Origin: CAZIMM01 sp964540415
GTDB lineage: Bacteria; Bacillota; Clostridia; Oscillospirales; Acutalibacteraceae
DNA length: 18,573 nt
Assembly: GCA_964540415.1 (NCBI GenBank)
Contig: CAZIMM010000038.1
Span: 1-18,573 of the forward strand
Direction of reading: 5' to 3'
Within the stretch, counting starts at the first letter, position 1. Each line of letters starts with the position of its first letter. A model generated the notes under the pieces. The model saw only the letters and a program-made list of their open reading frames with translations, made no database searches and was not told where the DNA came from. Shown here one piece after another: positions 6,824 to 14,280 of the stretch. The position numbers were made by a program, and so were the translations under genes.

Positions 6824-9800
6824 TTAAATCTGCTGAGCTTCCTCTTTCCTGTTTTTCGGCTTTGCGGTGTCCGTAAAGGGGTGTTTTTTCGCTTCGTCGG
6901 GCAGAGTTAAGCGGATTCCCGGGCGGCTTTCGGCTGTTTCCGGCTCGGAGGACAGTTCACCGGGGGCCTCCTCTTCTTCGGCTTGAGTACCTTCGCGGCG
7001 GTAACCGTCCAGGCGTTTCTGCGCCGCGGCGTTACCCTGCTCCGCAGACAGTTTGTACCAATATATTGCCTGCTCCTCATCTTTTTCCGTGCCAATACCT
7101 TTTCGGAAGCAATGGCCGAGACTGCATTGACCTATTGCATCGCCCTGCTCTGCAGACTGTTTAAACCAATAAAATGCCTGCTTCTCATCTTTTTCCGTGC
7201 CTATGCCTTTTCTGAAGCAATAGCCGAGACTGCATTGACCTATGGCATCACCCTGCTCCGCAGACAGTTTATACCAACAGAACGCCTGCTTCTCATCTTT
7301 TTCCGTGCCTATGCCCCACATAAAGAAATCGCCGAGAGTCCATTGGCCGGCGGCGTCGCCCTGCTCTGCAGACATTTTAAACCAACGAAATGCCTGCTCC
7401 TCATCCTTTTCCGTGCCTATGCCGTGTTGAAAGAAACAGCCGAGATTGAATTGACCTATGACATCACCATTTTCCGCAGACAGTTTATACCAATAGAATG
7501 CCTGCTCCTCATCTTTTTCAGTGCATATGCCGTGCCGGAAGTACCAGCCGAGCTTACATTGACCCGCGGCAATGCCCTGCTCCGCAGACTGCTTAAACCA
7601 ATAGAACGCCTGTTCCTCATTTTTTTCCGTGCCTTTGCCTTCACACAAGCACCGGCCGAGATTGAATTGACCCGCGGCATTCTCCTGCTCCGCAGACTGC
7701 TTAAACCAATATAATGCCTGCTCCTCATCTTTTTCCGTACCTATGCCTTCACACAAGCAATAGCCTAAATTGCACTGCCCTGTGGATTCACCACGCTCCG
7801 CTGACAGCTTAAACCAGCGGAATGCCTGTTTTTCATCCTTTTCTGTTCCTATGCCGTGCTGGAAGCACCAGCCGAGATTGCATTGCCCCGCGGCATAGCC
7901 CTGCTCCGCAGACAGCTTAAACCAACGGAACGCCTGTTCCTCATCTTTTTCCGTGCCTATTCCGCGCAGAAGGCAATCGCCGAGACTGCATTGCCCCGCG
8001 GCATTGCCCTGCTCCGCAGACTGCTTAAACCAACGGAACGCCACGGCCTCATTCTTCGGAACAAGCCGTCCCGTGTGATTCAGCCACCCGAGAATGAATG
8101 CAGCGGCGGGGTTTTGCACCTCCGCAGCCTTTGAGAGAATATCCAGAGCACGCGATATGCGCGGGGAGGTGTTGAGCATTCCTTCGTCCCACGAGACGCT
8201 GTTCCTGTCTCCTATTGTGAAAATTGCATTCATTGCAGTGTCAAGCACATCATAAGCAACCCCGGTGTTTCCCGCACTCATCGCCTGCGAAGCATAGAGG
8301 AAGCATATGTTGACATAGCTCATCAGGCTGCTGCTGTTTGCCGCGTTTCGGGTAAGATTCAGGGTGTCAAGCTCATATATTGCTTGCAGCAGCTCAGTGT
8401 CCCGGCAGGTGTCGTCAACATCACAGCTTGATCTGCCGAGAATGCTGATGTTCACTCCGTTTTTGCGCGCATTCCGCACTGTCTTGTAGAGCGGAGAGAA
8501 TTTCTCCTCCGGCAGGAGCACGGATATTTCCGCAAAGGGCTGCGCTTCGGCGGCATCACCGGGTATGTCATCCTCAGTGTTCGCGGAAAAGAAAAGGTGT
8601 TCAATGTCAGCACACGCAAGGGCTTCTTTTATGCTTTGCAGCGAAACGGAATTGCCCCTGATGTCGAGCGCGGAAATGCTGTCGGGTGAAAACGCCGCGA
8701 GCACTTCTGCGGAGTCCAGCCCGTTGTCAGAGAGATCAAGATATTTTTTCTCGCGAAAATCGGCAACTGCCTCCATGCAAAGCAGGAGCTTCCCGTTGAT
8801 GCGAACCGTTTCAACCTCCGGCAGCAAAAGCAGCAGCTTGTCCAGCTTCTGATCTCCGATTGTATAGCGCAGCTCGTGCTTCACGGTGACCGAGTTGATG
8901 AAGTCCGCGCTGTTTTTAAAGTCCAGAACCTGTGTGTACTTTTCAAAAACGCCCTGCAGATAAAGCAGCGGCATGGGAGTTGCGCTTTGCTCCGAAAGGC
9001 AGCTGTTTCTTTCTTCAGCGGAAACCTGAAAATCAGCCAGGAGCTCCGCCGCCAGCCGCCAATAAATCATGTTGTGGATGAATTCATAGCGCGGGCCTTT
9101 ATTTTTTTCATGCTCAGAGCCGTCAATATATTTGAGAAGCCTGCGGGTGGTCAGGTTTATTTCCGAGAATATGACATCATCCGTGTCGTTAAGTGAGGCT
9201 GCGATTTCGTTTTTGATGTCCGAGCGTGAAACAAACCCGACGTGCTCCTTCATCATGAACCTCGCCGCCGCCGTGACAAAAACCATGCCGGACGTTAAAT
9301 ATCTGTTCTCCGAAACAGCGTCGTTCCTGTTTGCAAAGCTTTTCAGATACAGAAGATACTCTTTTTTCAGATAAGCTGTTATGATTATGGTGAGTATACG
9401 GTACAAATCCGATGTAACAATCTCGTCATCCGTCATGCCCGAAAACAGCTCCGATGTCCAGGTGACAATGAACGGATATTCAAAAACGGAGGAGTGATTG
9501 TCATGCATGAAGGAGGTAAGCCTTGATTTGTTCTGCCGCCTTTCGTGTGGTTTTTCGTGCTGAATGCGGCTTTCGTTTTTGTAAAGGTTCACCGCCTGCT
9601 TCTCGTTGAAGCCGCAGATTTCCCACAGCATAAGCTCCGAGCCGTAGTAAAGATTTTTTGAAAGCAGACGGCCGACACCGTCGGCAAAGATTTCCGGGCG
9701 GGAAGATATGACGATTTTTTTGATTTTCTTTTCTCTTTCCAGGCTGTTTATCAGTTCATCCAGCACTTTGTCCGGAGAAGCGTCACCGCCGGAATCCGGT

Positions 9801-10357
9801 GCATCCTTCCCGATGTGCAGACAATTCAGCTCATCAAAGCCGTCGATGAACACCGAGAAGTTTTTATCCTTGTTTTCGGAGATCTGAGCCTTGATGTCCC
9901 CGATTATATCTTCCATGCCGGACAGAATCGGAACCTTGCAATATATCACCGAATAATCCGACAGCGTTTTTGCGCGAGTTTTATAGATTCGTTTTCTCGA
10001 ACGGTAAGCAAGCTGCTGCATTAATGTGGATTTGCCGATGCCGGAAGAACCGACAATCAGCAGGACGCGGCGGCTCTTTGTCCGCTTCAAAAATTGCCTG
10101 CAGGTGCAGCTTTCTCCCTTCCCCTCCGGCGTAATCTCGAGCATCCGGTGAGGGATATAGCCGGTGAAGCGGCGGCGGAACTCCTTGCTCACAGCTTTGC
10201 TTGTGACGTTGGGGGATATTTCACGGGCAAGAAATTTGATGAAGGTTCTTTTGCTCAGGTTTCCTGCAACCGTAAAAAAGGTCAGACAGCCGCTGATAAG
10301 AAGACCGATTGCGCCTATAATCGTGTCGATATTTTTGATATAATCAATAAATCCCAT
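6824..10357 (-). CDS. Membrane-anchored NACHT NTPase with LRR-like and SEL1 repeats
   Basis: A 1177-residue STAND-class NTPase. In order: one hydrophobic helix (12-32) that should anchor it in the membrane; a NACHT module with Walker A GSSGIGKST (103-111), Walker B/NACHT signature FIDGFDE (170-176) and sensor-1-like VISSRPE (216-222); a helical part ending in YEFIHNMIYWRLAAELL (424-440), the usual post-NACHT motif; a leucine-rich-like segment (about 510-590, with YLDLSDNGL and ALDIRGN); a linker; ten 36-residue SEL1 repeats (750-1109); and a charged tail. NACHT proteins with repeat sensors work as ligand-triggered oligomerising switches, and bacterial ones include anti-phage systems; that role here is inference. 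No separate effector domain is visible, so the N-terminal helix may be the effector. It is transcribed alone from its own promoter, with AAGGA eight bases before the ATG. Confidence 0.88.
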   Translation of the reverse strand: MGFIDYIKNIDTIIGAIGLLISGCLTFFTVAGNLSKRTFIKFLAREISPNVTSKAVSKEFRRRFTGYIPHRMLEITPEGKGESCTCRQFLKRTKSRRVLLIVGSSGIGKSTLMQQLAYRSRKRIYKTRAKTLSDYSVIYCKVPILSGMEDIIGDIKAQISENKDKNFSVFIDGFDELNCLHIGKDAPDSGGDASPDKVLDELINSLEREKKIKKIVISSRPEIFADGVGRLLSKNLYYGSELMLWEICGFNEKQAVNLYKNESRIQHEKPHERRQNKSRLTSFMHDNHSSVFEYPFIVTWTSELFSGMTDDEIVTSDLYRILTIIITAYLKKEYLLYLKSFANRNDAVSENRYLTSGMVFVTAAARFMMKEHVGFVSRSDIKNEIAASLNDTDDVIFSEINLTTRRLLKYIDGSEHEKNKGPRYEFIHNMIYWRLAAELLADFQVSAEERNSCLSEQSATPMPLLYLQGVFEKYTQVLDFKNSADFINSVTVKHELRYTIGDQKLDKLLLLLPEVETVRINGKLLLCMEAVADFREKKYLDLSDNGLDSAEVLAAFSPDSISALDIRGNSVSLQSIKEALACADIEHLFFSANTEDDIPGDAAEAQPFAEISVLLPEEKFSPLYKTVRNARKNGVNISILGRSSCDVDDTCRDTELLQAIYELDTLNLTRNAANSSSLMSYVNICFLYASQAMSAGNTGVAYDVLDTAMNAIFTIGDRNSVSWDEGMLNTSPRISRALDILSKAAEVQNPAAAFILGWLNHTGRLVPKNEAVAFRWFKQSAEQGNAAGQCSLGDCLLRGIGTEKDEEQAFRWFKLSAEQGYAAGQCNLGWCFQHGIGTEKDEKQAFRWFKLSAERGESTGQCNLGYCLCEGIGTEKDEEQALYWFKQSAEQENAAGQFNLGRCLCEGKGTEKNEEQAFYWFKQSAEQGIAAGQCKLGWYFRHGICTEKDEEQAFYWYKLSAENGDVIGQFNLGCFFQHGIGTEKDEEQAFRWFKMSAEQGDAAGQWTLGDFFMWGIGTEKDEKQAFCWYKLSAEQGDAIGQCSLGYCFRKGIGTEKDEKQAFYWFKQSAEQGDAIGQCSLGHCFRKGIGTEKDEEQAIYWYKLSAEQGNAAAQKRLDGYRREGTQAEEEEAPGELSSEPETAESRPGIRLTLPDEAKKHPFTDTAKPKNRKEEAQQI
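7031..8110 (-). repeat. Ten tandem 108-bp units encoding SEL1 repeats
   Basis: Residues 750-1109 of the NACHT protein consist of ten consecutive 36-residue units with no gaps, each 108 bp. Nine of them share the core GTEKDE.QAF.W(F/Y)K.SAE, while the first (LVPKNEAVAF) is more diverged. A partial eleventh unit (AAAQKRLDGY) follows. The positions that vary cluster around the helix-A segment xxGQxxLGxxxxxG, while the second helix is nearly invariant. This regularity creates long false open frames on the plus strand (for example 6983-7714). Confidence 0.93.
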
Positions 10358-10460
10358 GATTTATCCTTCTTTTCATTAAAAATAAGGTCTGTCCTTCCGG
10401 CACAGAGCAAGGGTTTCTTCAGCAGGCGCGTTGTTTATGTTTTTCCGTCCAATTTATAAA

Positions 10461-10490
10461 ATGATATCATGCTGCGGAACAATGTGTCAA
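10461..10490 (-). promoter_or_regulatory. Strong promoter of the NACHT gene
   Basis: On the minus strand, a perfect TTGACA (10485-10490), an 18-base spacer and TATCAT (10461-10466) with TG one base before the -10. The -10 lies inside a perfect 10-bp palindrome, ATGATATCAT (10461-10470), which could be an operator. The start near 10454 gives a leader of about 97 bases. Confidence 0.75.
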
Positions 10491-10550
10491 CCCATTTTTC
10501 CGTTATTCCGCTTTTTTCAACGCTTTTCGCGGCACTGTTCTGCCGGAAGC

Positions 10551-10590
10551 AAAAGAAAACCGCACCGGAAGCACGTTGCCCCGATGCGGT
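10551..10590 (-). terminator. Intrinsic terminator of the sugar operon
   Basis: On the minus strand, bases 10590-10581 pair with 10568-10559 in a 10-bp stem; one pair is a U·G that exists only in minus-strand RNA. A T tract (TTTTCTTTT, 10559-10551) follows. It lies about 25 bases past the last oxidoreductase gene and ahead of the NACHT promoter, so the two transcripts are separate. Confidence 0.82.
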
Positions 10591-10612
10591 CTGTTTGCCT
10601 GATTATGTAGTT

Positions 10613-11674
10613 TTATTCGTTGAAATAAACAACCGAATTTGTCTGCGCCGATTTAAAGATTGCCTCAACCAGACCGATGAGCCTGATTTCCTGCTCGTGA
10701 GTGATGAGCGCCGACTCCTCACCTTTAATGGCTTTGACAACATTGCGGTAAAACTCCGCCCAATCGCCTTCGGGCTTCGGAAGCGGATATTCCTTTATGG
10801 TGTCGTCCTTGCGCGGAGCCATGGTCTTTGTCAGCCCCACACCGGCGACAACCGGCACAGCATCGCGGTTTTCCCAATCCGACACCATGACAATTTTACC
10901 GTTTCTGTCCCAGTCCTCAATCACGGCCGATCCGTTTACGCCGAGAATATACCAGCGCGGAAGGCTGATAAAGTTGTTTGTTGCAACCTCAACCTCCCAG
11001 TTAAGGTCTCCCTCAAACTTGGCGATAACCTTAAAGCCGTCGTCACACTCCTCGTTGGTGACATCCGTAAGCTGGGCATAAACGGAGATCAGCTTCCTAC
11101 CCTCCATCATCATGAGCATCTGGTCGAGCAGATGAATGCCCCAATCGAGCACCATGCCGCCGCCCTGCGCCTTTTTGTTGCGCCAGTCGCCCGGGATGCC
11201 CCTTGAGCCGTGAACGCGCGACTCAATGTTGAAAACGGGGCCGAGCATGTTATCATCATAAATCTGCTTTGCCGTAAGATAATCCGGGTCCCACCGCCTG
11301 TTTTGATGGACGGTGAACAGCTTTCCGTTTTTGTTTGCACAGTCAATCATGTCCTGCAGGTCCGCAACGGTCATTGTTACGGGCTTTTCGCAAATGACAT
11401 TCTTGCCCGCGTTGAGCGCGGCAATGACAATTTCCTTGTGAACATCGTTCGGAGTGGCAACCGTCACGAGCTGAATGCGCTCGTCCGCAAGCAGCTCCTC
11501 GCGGGATTGAAAGGCGTGGATGTCCGCATCCTCCGCCTGCTCGAGGCGCTTTGGGTCAATGTCGTAAATACCGATAAGCTCAAGCTCCGGAATTTTCAGG
11601 GAATTGATTACATGGAAGTTGCCCATTCCGCCGTAGCCGATAACAGCGAAGCCGATTTTGTTTGTTTTCTTCAT
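10613..11674 (-). CDS. Gfo/Idh/MocA-family oxidoreductase (distal gene)
   Basis: A 353-residue NAD(P)-dependent sugar or polyol dehydrogenase, presumably cytoplasmic. The Rossmann dinucleotide site VIGYGGMG is at 11-18, the acidic residue after the second strand is in IYDID (36-40), the conserved EKP is at 96-98, and the catalytic-type D177/H181 are in LDWGIHLLD. The 67-residue segment beyond the usual strands is normal for the family. Fifth and last gene of the operon, 65 bases after the neighbouring TIM-barrel gene, with GAGG before the ATG. It is only distantly similar to the oxidoreductase that starts the operon, so the pair probably acts on different substrates or runs oxidation and re-reduction. 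The exact substrate cannot be read from sequence. Confidence 0.88.
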   Translation of the reverse strand: MKKTNKIGFAVIGYGGMGNFHVINSLKIPELELIGIYDIDPKRLEQAEDADIHAFQSREELLADERIQLVTVATPNDVHKEIVIAALNAGKNVICEKPVTMTVADLQDMIDCANKNGKLFTVHQNRRWDPDYLTAKQIYDDNMLGPVFNIESRVHGSRGIPGDWRNKKAQGGGMVLDWGIHLLDQMLMMMEGRKLISVYAQLTDVTNEECDDGFKVIAKFEGDLNWEVEVATNNFISLPRWYILGVNGSAVIEDWDRNGKIVMVSDWENRDAVPVVAGVGLTKTMAPRKDDTIKEYPLPKPEGDWAEFYRNVVKAIKGEESALITHEQEIRLIGLVEAIFKSAQTNSVVYFNE

Positions 11675-11739
11675 ATCGTTGCCTCTTAATTATGATGATT
11701 TTATTTGTATTATTTTCAAACCAATGAAACGCTCGGTTC

Positions 11740-12705
11740 TTACGCCCACCACATGTCGCAGACTTTCTCCGAGATAACAACGCTCTTCAGCAAATCCACA
11801 GCCTTGCGCAGGCCCTCGTTCTGGCTCATGAGCGAATCCTCGTGCTCGATGCTCAGCGCGTAATCGTAACCGACAAGGCGCAGATTGCTCACGATGTCCT
11901 TCCAGTAAGCCTCGTCATTGCCGTAGCCCACACTGCGGAATATCCAGGAACGGTTTATCTCGTCGCTGTAGGGCTTGGTGTCCAGCACGCCGTTGACGGC
12001 AATATTGTATTTGTCGAGCTTTGTGTCCTTGGCGTGGAAGTGGAAAATCGCATCTCCGAGCTTGCGGATGCACGCGACGGGATCCATGCCCTGCCAGATG
12101 AGGTGGCTCGGGTCAAAGTTTGCTCCGATTTCCGGGCCGACTGCCTCGCGCAGGCGCAGAAGGCTTTCGGTGTTGTAAACACAGAAGCCGGGATGCAGCT
12201 CAAGCGCGATTTTGTTGACGCCGTGGGACTTTGCAAACGCAACAAGCTCTTTCCAATAAGGAATGAGGACCTCGTTCCACTGCCATTCGAGAACCTCGCT
12301 GAAATCGTTCGGCCAGGGGCAGGTCACCCAGTTCGGATGCTTTGCTCCCTCCCAGTCGCCCGGGCAGCCGGAGAAGGTGTTGATTTGGTGAAGTCCGAGC
12401 TTTTCGGCAAGGAGAATTGTGTTGCGGATAACCTTATCATAGCCGGCGGCAACTTCCTTGTCGGGATGAACGGGATTGCCGTGACAGCTCAGAGCACTGA
12501 TTTCCATGTTGTATTTTGCCACGGTGCTCTTGAATTCCGCAAGCTTTGCGGGGCTTGCAAGCAATTCCTCCGGATTGCAGTGAGCGTTGCCGGGGAAACC
12601 GCCGCAGCCGAGTTCAATCATCTCAATACCGAGAGAGCTGAAATATTCGAGAGCCTTGTCAAGCTCAAGGTTTGCCAGAAGGCAGGTAAATACTCCGATT
12701 TTCAT
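11740..12705 (-). CDS. Sugar phosphate isomerase/epimerase-type TIM barrel (321 aa)
   Basis: A member of the xylose-isomerase-like TIM-barrel (AP endonuclease 2) superfamily, used by sugar epimerases, keto-isomerases, inosose dehydratases (IolE) and 3-keto-glycoside lyases. A full metal site is visible: E169 (ALELHPG), D198 with H201 (NFDPSHL), H224 (FHFHAKD) and E287 (SIEHED). The insert SGCPGDWEGAKHPNW (112-126) and a long loop at 228-260 probably shape the substrate pocket. The AAGGAG site overlaps the stop region of the preceding gene (11-base gap), so coupling is likely. It is the longest of the three barrels in the operon and the one with the most complete active site. Confidence 0.85.
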   Translation of the reverse strand: MKIGVFTCLLANLELDKALEYFSSLGIEMIELGCGGFPGNAHCNPEELLASPAKLAEFKSTVAKYNMEISALSCHGNPVHPDKEVAAGYDKVIRNTILLAEKLGLHQINTFSGCPGDWEGAKHPNWVTCPWPNDFSEVLEWQWNEVLIPYWKELVAFAKSHGVNKIALELHPGFCVYNTESLLRLREAVGPEIGANFDPSHLIWQGMDPVACIRKLGDAIFHFHAKDTKLDKYNIAVNGVLDTKPYSDEINRSWIFRSVGYGNDEAYWKDIVSNLRLVGYDYALSIEHEDSLMSQNEGLRKAVDLLKSVVISEKVCDMWWA

Positions 12706-12716
12706 GATGCCGCTCC

Positions 12717-13436
12717 TTACATAATGCTTTGCAGATATTTATAGCTGCGGGTAATATCATCAAGTCCGCAGGGCTCCGGATTGTCGTTTTCCACAACAAT
12801 CCAATCAATGCCGATGTCCTTTGCCGCACGGATAACCGCGGGCACATCGCAATCGCCCTCGCCGAGAGCCTTGGGCGTGCCGTCAATGCCGTCCTTGACG
12901 TGAAGAAGAACGATTCTGTCCTTGTTTTCGGTGATGAAGCTGTAGTTATCCACACCGGCGCGGTAACTCCAGTAGGTGTCGACCTCCACATAGCAGGCGC
13001 TGAGCAGCACGTCAATCGGGCGAACGCCGCCGACATCCTCAAACTCATGCGTATGGTTGTGGAAGAAGACCTTCATGCCCTCTTTTTCCGCCGCGGTGTT
13101 GCCGAAGCAGAGAGTGCCGGCTGTTTTTATGAGATCCTCGGGTGTGCCGGTGGGGCCGCCGCCGACACCGATGCACTTCATGCCGAGCGCCTTGCTGTAG
13201 GCAAGGGTGGAGGATATGTTCTCGCCGTTGTAGCTGTCAACTCCTATGTGCGTGCCGACAGCCGTAAGTCCCAGCTCGTCAAGCCTCGCCTTGATTGTTT
13301 CGGCGGGAAGTCCGAAGTAACCGGCGAATTCAACGCCCTCGTAGCCTATAGCCCTGACATCGCCGAGAATCTTCAGCATGTCGTCACCGTTTTTTATATG
13401 GTCTCGCACGCTGTAAAGCTGAACTGCGATTTTCAT
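12717..13436 (-). CDS. Sugar phosphate isomerase/epimerase-type TIM barrel (239 aa)
   Basis: A short xylose-isomerase-like TIM barrel. The start KIAVQLYSVRD, FHNHTHEF (125-132), VEVDTYW (150-156), LHVKD (178-182) and VVEND (214-218) mark the subfamily commonly found beside Gfo/Idh/MocA dehydrogenases. The conserved acidic and histidine residues fit a divalent-metal site. Epimerase, isomerase or lyase chemistry on a keto-sugar is inferred. It lies between two other barrels, 29 bases after the 264-residue one and 11 before the 321-residue one. The ribosome site is AAAGGTGA. Confidence 0.85.
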   Translation of the reverse strand: MKIAVQLYSVRDHIKNGDDMLKILGDVRAIGYEGVEFAGYFGLPAETIKARLDELGLTAVGTHIGVDSYNGENISSTLAYSKALGMKCIGVGGGPTGTPEDLIKTAGTLCFGNTAAEKEGMKVFFHNHTHEFEDVGGVRPIDVLLSACYVEVDTYWSYRAGVDNYSFITENKDRIVLLHVKDGIDGTPKALGEGDCDVPAVIRAAKDIGIDWIVVENDNPEPCGLDDITRSYKYLQSIM

Positions 13437-13465
13437 AAATATTTCACCTTTCCGAAATCAGAAAT

Positions 13466-14260
13466 TTATTCGCAAAGCATCATGGGCTTTATGTATTTGA
13501 CAGTGTATTCAACGCCTTTGTCGCCCAGCTCTCCCCTCCAGGTTGAGGAGTGCGGCTCGATGGCAAACGTGCCGTCGTAACCGTGCTTGTAGAGCAGGCC
13601 GAAAAATGAGCGCCAGTCAATCATGTCAAGTCCGGCGGGCGGGTCATCAACGTGCTCACCGTTGACATTGAGTGTGCCCTTGATGTGAACATGGGCAAAT
13701 CTGCCGCCCCATTCCTTAGTTTCGCCGAGATAATCGCCGCTGCCCTCATTGATGCAGTGGGTCGGGTCGTATTTGATGCCGAGCTGCGGGATGTGGCCGT
13801 GAATGAGCCTCCATGTGACCGGCTCGCAAACATAGTTGTTCCAGCGGCAGTTGTATGTTGCAACGGTAACGCCCTTGTCGGCGGCGTAATCAACAAGCCC
13901 CTGAAGATATTTTATCGCGGCGGACACGTTGGCATAGAAAGAAATCTCCTCAACATAGTTGACACCGGTGTTGAAGACCTTGCAGCCGAGCTCCGACGCA
14001 ATGTCAATGAGAGCGCGGCTCACGGCGACTTCTTCTTCAATCAGGCTGCCGTCCTTCGCAACCTTGTCAGAGCCCCAGCGTCCCATTGAGCCGATTGCAA
14101 CACCGTACTTTGCGATGTTTGCCTTGATTTCGCCGACATCCTCCTTCAGATCCGCAATATCGTTGCCGACATTGTAGCAGATTTCAAGGAAGGAAAGCCC
14201 AAGCTGCGAAGCACGCTTGAAGGAGTCCTCGTCATAGCTGTAAATTATTCCCAACTGCAT
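13466..14260 (-). CDS. TIM-barrel sugar isomerase-like protein with altered metal site
   Basis: A 264-residue xylose-isomerase-like TIM barrel. D165 and H168 (KYDPTHC), H190/H192 (FAHVHIKG) and E235/H237 (FAIEPHSS) match the family metal and catalytic positions. The first ligand, normally a glutamate in an (L/V)E.H-type motif on strand 5, is replaced: the equivalent segment reads VATYNCRWNN with N137. It may bind metal differently, use a different chemistry, or be a partner subunit. GGAGGG precedes the ATG. The gene begins 20 bases after the first oxidoreductase stops. Confidence 0.82.
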   Translation of the reverse strand: MQLGIIYSYDEDSFKRASQLGLSFLEICYNVGNDIADLKEDVGEIKANIAKYGVAIGSMGRWGSDKVAKDGSLIEEEVAVSRALIDIASELGCKVFNTGVNYVEEISFYANVSAAIKYLQGLVDYAADKGVTVATYNCRWNNYVCEPVTWRLIHGHIPQLGIKYDPTHCINEGSGDYLGETKEWGGRFAHVHIKGTLNVNGEHVDDPPAGLDMIDWRSFFGLLYKHGYDGTFAIEPHSSTWRGELGDKGVEYTVKYIKPMMLCE

Positions 14261-14280
14261 ATATGTACCCTCCGTTTTCT

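Noticed and set aside
6983..7714. 243-codon plus-strand open frame opposite the SEL1 repeats
   Set aside because: It is a shadow of the 108-bp repeats: the same frame stays open in each unit. It lacks a ribosome site, and the minus-strand frame has clear SEL1 domains.
7031..8110. Regular direct repeats that could suggest a CRISPR array
   Set aside because: Units are 108 bp, contiguous, coding and in frame, with no unique spacers between short repeats.
11842..12744. 300-codon plus-strand open frame
   Set aside because: Lies opposite the 321-residue TIM barrel, which has full metal-site motifs and a ribosome site; the plus-strand translation shows no recognisable domain.
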